Shown here in pieces: positions 60,205 to 64,000 of a stretch of DNA of 64,000 nucleotides. The notes under the pieces are model-generated. The model was not told the DNA's origin. It searched no databases and was given only the letters and a program-made list of their open reading frames with translations. Both the position numbers and the translations under genes were made by a program. The DNA is taken from contig JADLFL010000055.1 in assembly GCA_020845575.1 (NCBI GenBank), forward strand, positions 1 to 64,000, written 5' to 3'. The first letter of the stretch is position 1, and each line of letters begins with the position of its first letter. The stretch is from Acidobacteriota bacterium (GTDB lineage Bacteria > Acidobacteriota > Vicinamibacteria > Vicinamibacterales > Vicinamibacteraceae).

Positions 60205-61856
60205 CAATCAGGGAGAACTCCAGGACAACACCGGGCCTGGCTCTGACGTTCGTGGCCATGGTGGCGCTGCCCATCGGCCTGCAGTGGGTCACACCGGCTA
60301 CCGTCGTGATCCCGATCGTCACAGCCGTCCTGGCACTTGTCCTGTCGCGGTTGATGCCAGGCGCGTCATCTCACGCGTTCCTGAGAATCTGGATCGGGAG
60401 TGCGATCGTACGGTGGCTCGCGCTGGTGGCCGCCGTCGTCGCCCAGCGTTCACTCGGCACCGTGGTCCTCGGTGGAGACGGGCAGCAGTACCTCTCTCGT
60501 GCACTGTACCTTGCCGCGTCAGGATTCTCGCTCGACGTATCGCCAATCGTCGAGTTCGGGACCTACGATGTCGGGCCGTACTACTACTTCGCGACCGTGA
60601 TTGGAGGTCTCGGGCAGAACCTCATCGCGTTGCAGATGACCAACGCGGCGGTGTCGTCTCTCGTTCCGCCTCTGACGTACGCGATGGCGCACCGCCTCGT
60701 GCCTCGACACGCCATGTGGATCGGCATCGTGCTGGCGCTGTATCCGACGGCCATGGTGTTCGCCGTGCTGGATCTTCTCAAGGATCCTTCGGTCGTACTG
60801 GCGACCGTCACGGCGTTCTGCGCCATCGTCTATCTCATCGAGGACGATGCGATCCTTGCACCTGGACGTCGCGCGACTCTGCTGTTCCTCATCCTGGCAA
60901 GCTTGTCCTATCTGCACCTGAGTCGCTACTACAGCATGCTGTTCCTCGGCTTGGCCATGCTCGTGAGTGTCGGCTTCCTCGTCGCCTGGCGGCGCGCTCG
61001 GCCTCGGCGTGCGCTCATGCAAGTGGCCGTGGTCTGGGTACTCGCAGAAGGGATATTTCTGCCGTTCGGCTGGCCGCCGTCGCCGGCGATGCTGTCGAGC
61101 AGCGCGCAGTCCGTCCTCGATGCGGCGGACATCGCGCATCGTGCCACTGACGTGCAGGGCGCCGACGAGCCCTTGACCTCTCCAACTCCTCGCAGGAGGC
61201 CGGGCATCGTGGCGCGGGAGCGAGCGTTGCCTCAGTTGTCCGAATCACTGCGCATTGCCGGTGGTGGTCGCTCCGACGCTGGCGATGGCGCAGTGGTAAG
61301 CCCATCGACAGGCCTGCACACACGTGATGGCTCGCGGAATGTGGGGATGAAAGGCGCGGCACCGACGGCCGTGAAAGTAGAAACGGTGGCGTACCAGGCG
61401 CTGCCGGAGCAATCTGGCGTCAAGGGGCGTGTCATCGACGTGTCACGCAAGCTCCTGGGGCCGTTCGTGTGGGTGCTGCCTCCTGATTTGTCTCTGCGTA
61501 CGGTGATGGTCGGCGACTATCTCCTGTACCCCGGGATGATTCTCTGGTACATCGCCTGGCCGTTCATGATCGTTGGCGTCGTCTGGACGAGCATCTTGAC
61601 CGTGCGCGGGCGCGCACCGCTGATGCTGGGCTGCCTCGCTGTGTTCGCCGGCCTGTACCTGGCTTTGTATGTTGGGGTGAACCTGTCGTTCCGGCAGCGC
61701 GACGCCCTGTTGCCGTTCTTGTTGATACTGGCGGCCGGCGGGTATGACGTCATTCGCGACTGGCGCGCGTGGCCCTGGGGCTACGGCGTGTATTGGCTGG
61801 GACTGGTTGGCCTGGCGGCGGCGCATCTCGTGGCACGGGCGAGACTGGCGCCATAG
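60201..61856 (+). CDS. polytopic membrane protein, possible GT-C transferase or Wzy-like polymerase
   Basis: 551 residues from the ATG at 60201 (ATGA overlap). About ten hydrophobic helices, with VVLGGDGQQYLSRALYLAAS between the third and fourth; an acidic residue early in the first large loop is where GT-C enzymes keep their catalytic Asp. EFGTYDVGPYYYFATVIGGL follows. Residues ~300-405 form a long hydrophilic, Ser/Pro/Arg-rich loop, and four helices end the protein (LLYPGMILWYIAWPFMIVGV). It lies between GT4 genes in an operon that faces Wzx, where a repeat-unit polymerase would be expected; no certain Wzy motif can be named. I call it by topology only. Confidence 0.7.
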   Translation: MTIRENSRTTPGLALTFVAMVALPIGLQWVTPATVVIPIVTAVLALVLSRLMPGASSHAFLRIWIGSAIVRWLALVAAVVAQRSLGTVVLGGDGQQYLSRALYLAASGFSLDVSPIVEFGTYDVGPYYYFATVIGGLGQNLIALQMTNAAVSSLVPPLTYAMAHRLVPRHAMWIGIVLALYPTAMVFAVLDLLKDPSVVLATVTAFCAIVYLIEDDAILAPGRRATLLFLILASLSYLHLSRYYSMLFLGLAMLVSVGFLVAWRRARPRRALMQVAVVWVLAEGIFLPFGWPPSPAMLSSSAQSVLDAADIAHRATDVQGADEPLTSPTPRRRPGIVARERALPQLSESLRIAGGGRSDAGDGAVVSPSTGLHTRDGSRNVGMKGAAPTAVKVETVAYQALPEQSGVKGRVIDVSRKLLGPFVWVLPPDLSLRTVMVGDYLLYPGMILWYIAWPFMIVGVVWTSILTVRGRAPLMLGCLAVFAGLYLALYVGVNLSFRQRDALLPFLLILAAGGYDVIRDWRAWPWGYGVYWLGLVGLAAAHLVARARLAP

Positions 61857-63011
61857 ATGTCGGCAGACGAACGGTTCGTGGCATTCGTGCTCACGACGCT
61901 CGACACCGGTGGAGCCGAGGGCCAGTTCGCGCTGCTCGCGGCGGCGCTGGCCGCACGCGGGCATCGTGTGGAGGTCACGTGCCTCGGCTGTTCATCGCCG
62001 CTCGCCACCAGTCTGCGCGCCACTGGTGTGACCGTGTACGAACTCGGGGCCCGGACGCCCTCTTCATTGCGGAATGCGTGGAGACTCGTGTGCGGTTTTG
62101 CGTCGACGGTCGTGCGCTGGCGTGGCGACACACCTCGGGTCGTTCACGGAGTTCTGCTACACGGATACATTTTCGGGGCGTTTGCTGCCCGACTGGCTGG
62201 CGTTCCAGCGGTGGTGGCGAGCCGGCGTTCACTCGGAGCGTTCAAGGCCCACAGGCCGTTGCTCCTGGGTTTGGAACGCCTCGCCACCCGATGCACGGAT
62301 GTCGTGGTCGCCAACTCCGCGGCTGTCAGGCAGGACACGTTGGAACGCGAGCGACTCGATCCTGCCATCGTTCGCGTCATCCACAACGGCCTTGCGCCGT
62401 TTGTCGACGTCCCTGATGCGCGAGAGCGACTGCGGCGCGGTTTGCGGACATCGGTCGAGATGCCGGTCGCAGTGATGGTGGCCAACCTCATCGCGTACAA
62501 GGGGCATGACGTGTTGTTGCCGGCCTGGCGGCACGTGCTGGAACGGCATCCAACCGCCATGCTCTGGCTTGTCGGAGAGGGCCCTGAACGGGGACGACTG
62601 GAGACACTGGCGCACACGCTTGGCATCGAGACCCAGATACGATTCGCTGGCAGCCGCGTCGATGTTCGGGAGCTTCTGGCGGCAGCTGATGTGCTGGTCC
62701 ATGCGTCGCGCGAAGAGGGATTCAGCAACGCGATTCTGGAGGGAATGGCTGCGGGGTTACCTGTCGTTGCGACAGCGGTCGGTGGGAACCCAGAGGCCGT
62801 CGTAGAGGGGGAAACAGGCGTGCTGGTGCCCGCAGATGACGCGGTCGCGCTGGCCTCCGCGATCGACCAGGTGATTGACAACTCGACCGTGTCACGTGCC
62901 TGGGGCACCGCCGGTCGCGCGCGAGTGGCCGCGTCGTTCACGATCGATCAGATGGTGGCTGCGTACGAAATGCTGTATGCCGAGCTGTTGATCCGGAAAG
63001 GCCAGGCATAA
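61857..63011 (+). CDS. GT4 family glycosyltransferase
   Basis: 384 residues; the ATG directly follows the previous stop. Motifs are VAFVLTTLDTGGAEGQFALL, VVHGVLLHGYIFGAFAARLA, VVASRRSLGAFKAHRPLLLG, VVVANSAAVRQDTLERERLD, VIHNGLAPFVDVPDARERLR, VMVANLIAYKGHDVLLPAWR, LWLVGEGPERGRLETLAHTL and HASREEGFSNAILEGMAAGL (E-x7-E). It resembles PelF/WaaG-like chains of the GT4 family. Followed 4 nt later by the asparagine synthetase gene. Confidence 0.93.
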   Translation: MSADERFVAFVLTTLDTGGAEGQFALLAAALAARGHRVEVTCLGCSSPLATSLRATGVTVYELGARTPSSLRNAWRLVCGFASTVVRWRGDTPRVVHGVLLHGYIFGAFAARLAGVPAVVASRRSLGAFKAHRPLLLGLERLATRCTDVVVANSAAVRQDTLERERLDPAIVRVIHNGLAPFVDVPDARERLRRGLRTSVEMPVAVMVANLIAYKGHDVLLPAWRHVLERHPTAMLWLVGEGPERGRLETLAHTLGIETQIRFAGSRVDVRELLAAADVLVHASREEGFSNAILEGMAAGLPVVATAVGGNPEAVVEGETGVLVPADDAVALASAIDQVIDNSTVSRAWGTAGRARVAASFTIDQMVAAYEMLYAELLIRKGQA

Positions 63012-63015
63012 AGAC

Positions 63016-64000
63016 GTGTGTGGCATCGCAGGACGCATCAATTTTCTCAGCGGCGCACCCGTCGATCCTCGCCATGTGACGGCGATGTGCGACCTGATGC
63101 GGCACAGAGGCCCTGACGGCGAAGGTGTCTGGGTAGACGGGCCCGTGGGGTTCGGACATCGACGCCTGTCGATCATCGATCTCTCGAACGCCGGCGCGCA
63201 GCCGATGAACAGGGGAGATGGGCGACTGTGGCTCACGTTCAACGGGGAGATCTACAACGTCCGCGACGTGCGACGCGCCCTGGAGGCCAGGGGCGTGACG
63301 TTCCGGTCCCACACGGATTCCGAGGTCATCCTGGCGGCATACGACGCCTACGGTGACGACTGCGTCAGTCACTTTGTCGGGATGTTCGCGTTCGCCATCT
63401 GGGACGCGCGGGCGCGCCGGGCCCTCATCGCGCGCGACCGCGTCGGGAAGAAGCCGCTGTTCTATCGCTTCGATTCCGACGGCCTCGCGTTTGCGTCGGA
63501 GGTGCGGGCGTTCTTCGGCGAGCCCGGGTTCACGGCCGAGCCCGACCCGCAGGCGATTGCCGACTACCTCGGGTTCCAGTACGTGCCGACGCCCGGCAGC
63601 GCCTTCAAGGGCGTGCGGAGGCTGCCCCCCGGCCACGTGATGACGATCCAGGACGGACGGCAATCCATCACGCGCTATTGGTCGCTACCGTACCAGCCGA
63701 CATTGACGATCAGTGAGGACGAGGCCGTGGAGGCCGTGGACGAGGCGTTGGACCGTGCCGTCCAGGATCGTCTCGTCAGCGACGTCCCGCTCGGCGCGTT
63801 CCTCAGCGGGGGGATCGACTCGGGGACGGTCGTGGCGATGATGGCCCGGCATTCGTCGACGCCGGTCCGGACTTTCTCGATCGGGTTCGCCGAGGAGCGG
63901 TACAACGAACTGCCGGCGGCGCGTCTCGTGGCGGAGCGCTACGGGACGCGGCACGAAGAGTTCGTCGTCGAGCCCGACGCCGTGACGCTGATGCCGAAAC
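63016..64000 (+). CDS. asnB: asparagine synthase (glutamine-hydrolysing), N-terminal part
   Basis: The GTG at 63016 starts CGIAGRINFLSG, so after Met removal Cys is the N-terminal glutaminase nucleophile. The class II amidotransferase domain (~2-205) has MCDLMRHRGPDGEGVWVDGP, GHRRLSIIDLSNAGAQPM, TFNGEIYNVRDVRRALE and ARDRVGKKPLFYRFDSDGLA. The ATP-pyrophosphatase domain begins with VSDVPLGAFLSGGIDSGTVV (the SGG-x-D-S P-loop). About 328 codons are visible of a usual ~630, and the gene runs off the window. In glycan loci AsnB-like enzymes can amidate uronic acids; general asparagine synthesis is the plain alternative. Confidence 0.95.
   Translation, partial: MCGIAGRINFLSGAPVDPRHVTAMCDLMRHRGPDGEGVWVDGPVGFGHRRLSIIDLSNAGAQPMNRGDGRLWLTFNGEIYNVRDVRRALEARGVTFRSHTDSEVILAAYDAYGDDCVSHFVGMFAFAIWDARARRALIARDRVGKKPLFYRFDSDGLAFASEVRAFFGEPGFTAEPDPQAIADYLGFQYVPTPGSAFKGVRRLPPGHVMTIQDGRQSITRYWSLPYQPTLTISEDEAVEAVDEALDRAVQDRLVSDVPLGAFLSGGIDSGTVVAMMARHSSTPVRTFSIGFAEERYNELPAARLVAERYGTRHEEFVVEPDAVTLMPK

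Overview
The window is about two-thirds G+C, densely coded and rich in GTG starts. Many neighbouring genes overlap by 4 bp (GTGA or ATGA). There are no rRNA, tRNA or CRISPR features. The gene mix (polysaccharide export clusters, an Oar-type TonB receptor remnant, Asp-box hydrolases, a tripartite tricarboxylate transporter and a DUF5719 surface protein) suggests a soil Acidobacteriota of the Vicinamibacteria type. That placement is inference; no marker gene is present.

Layout. (1) 1-16739, minus strand: an exopolysaccharide/O-antigen-like locus. An ABC ATPase (Wzt) heads a tightly coupled operon with a 1182-residue three-domain glycosyltransferase, a GT2, a methyltransferase and a YfhO-type membrane protein. 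A secreted DUF5719 protein, another GT2, a polyprenyl glycosylphosphotransferase, a methyltransferase and a DUF1972 glycosyltransferase follow. (2) 16764-30550: a catabolic island. It holds two Asp-box (sialidase-fold) hydrolases, an IclR regulator, a large secreted GH67N-like hydrolase, an HpcH/HpaI aldolase, a TctCBA transporter, a DapA-family lyase, a decayed TonB receptor end, a fucose-isomerase-like enzyme and an unknown membrane protein. (3) 30569-64000: a second, larger polysaccharide region. It contains a lone Wzm permease, a DegT aminotransferase, a cation symporter, an RmlD-like reductase, a complete Wzm-Wzt pair followed by a methyltransferase/coiled-coil/GT4 fusion, many GT2 and GT4 enzymes, Fcl and Gmd, a WecA fusion, an EptA-like transferase, FkbM and other methyltransferases, a Wzx flippase, a polytopic membrane protein and the start of an AsnB.

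Working together: regions 1 and 3 can prime a lipid carrier (the polyprenyl glycosylphosphotransferase and the WecA fusion), make GDP-6-deoxyhexoses (Gmd, Fcl), build and decorate chains, and export them by ABC (Wzm/Wzt) and flippase (Wzx) routes. Region 2 looks like a regulated scavenging module for an acidic or deoxy sugar. It sits exactly between the orphan Wzt of region 1 and the orphan Wzm at the start of region 3, which suggests an insertion or rearrangement.

Regulatory texture: three divergent pairs have only 17-31 bp between their outermost possible start codons, each with overlapping -10 hexamers on both strands. Several genes have a TANNNT box 6-8 nt before the start codon (possible leaderless mRNAs). 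Two small repeat families (a 24-bp unit and a heptamer/palindrome mosaic) occupy or border the intergenic gaps, and one copy of the 24-bp unit lies inside a signal-peptide coding sequence.
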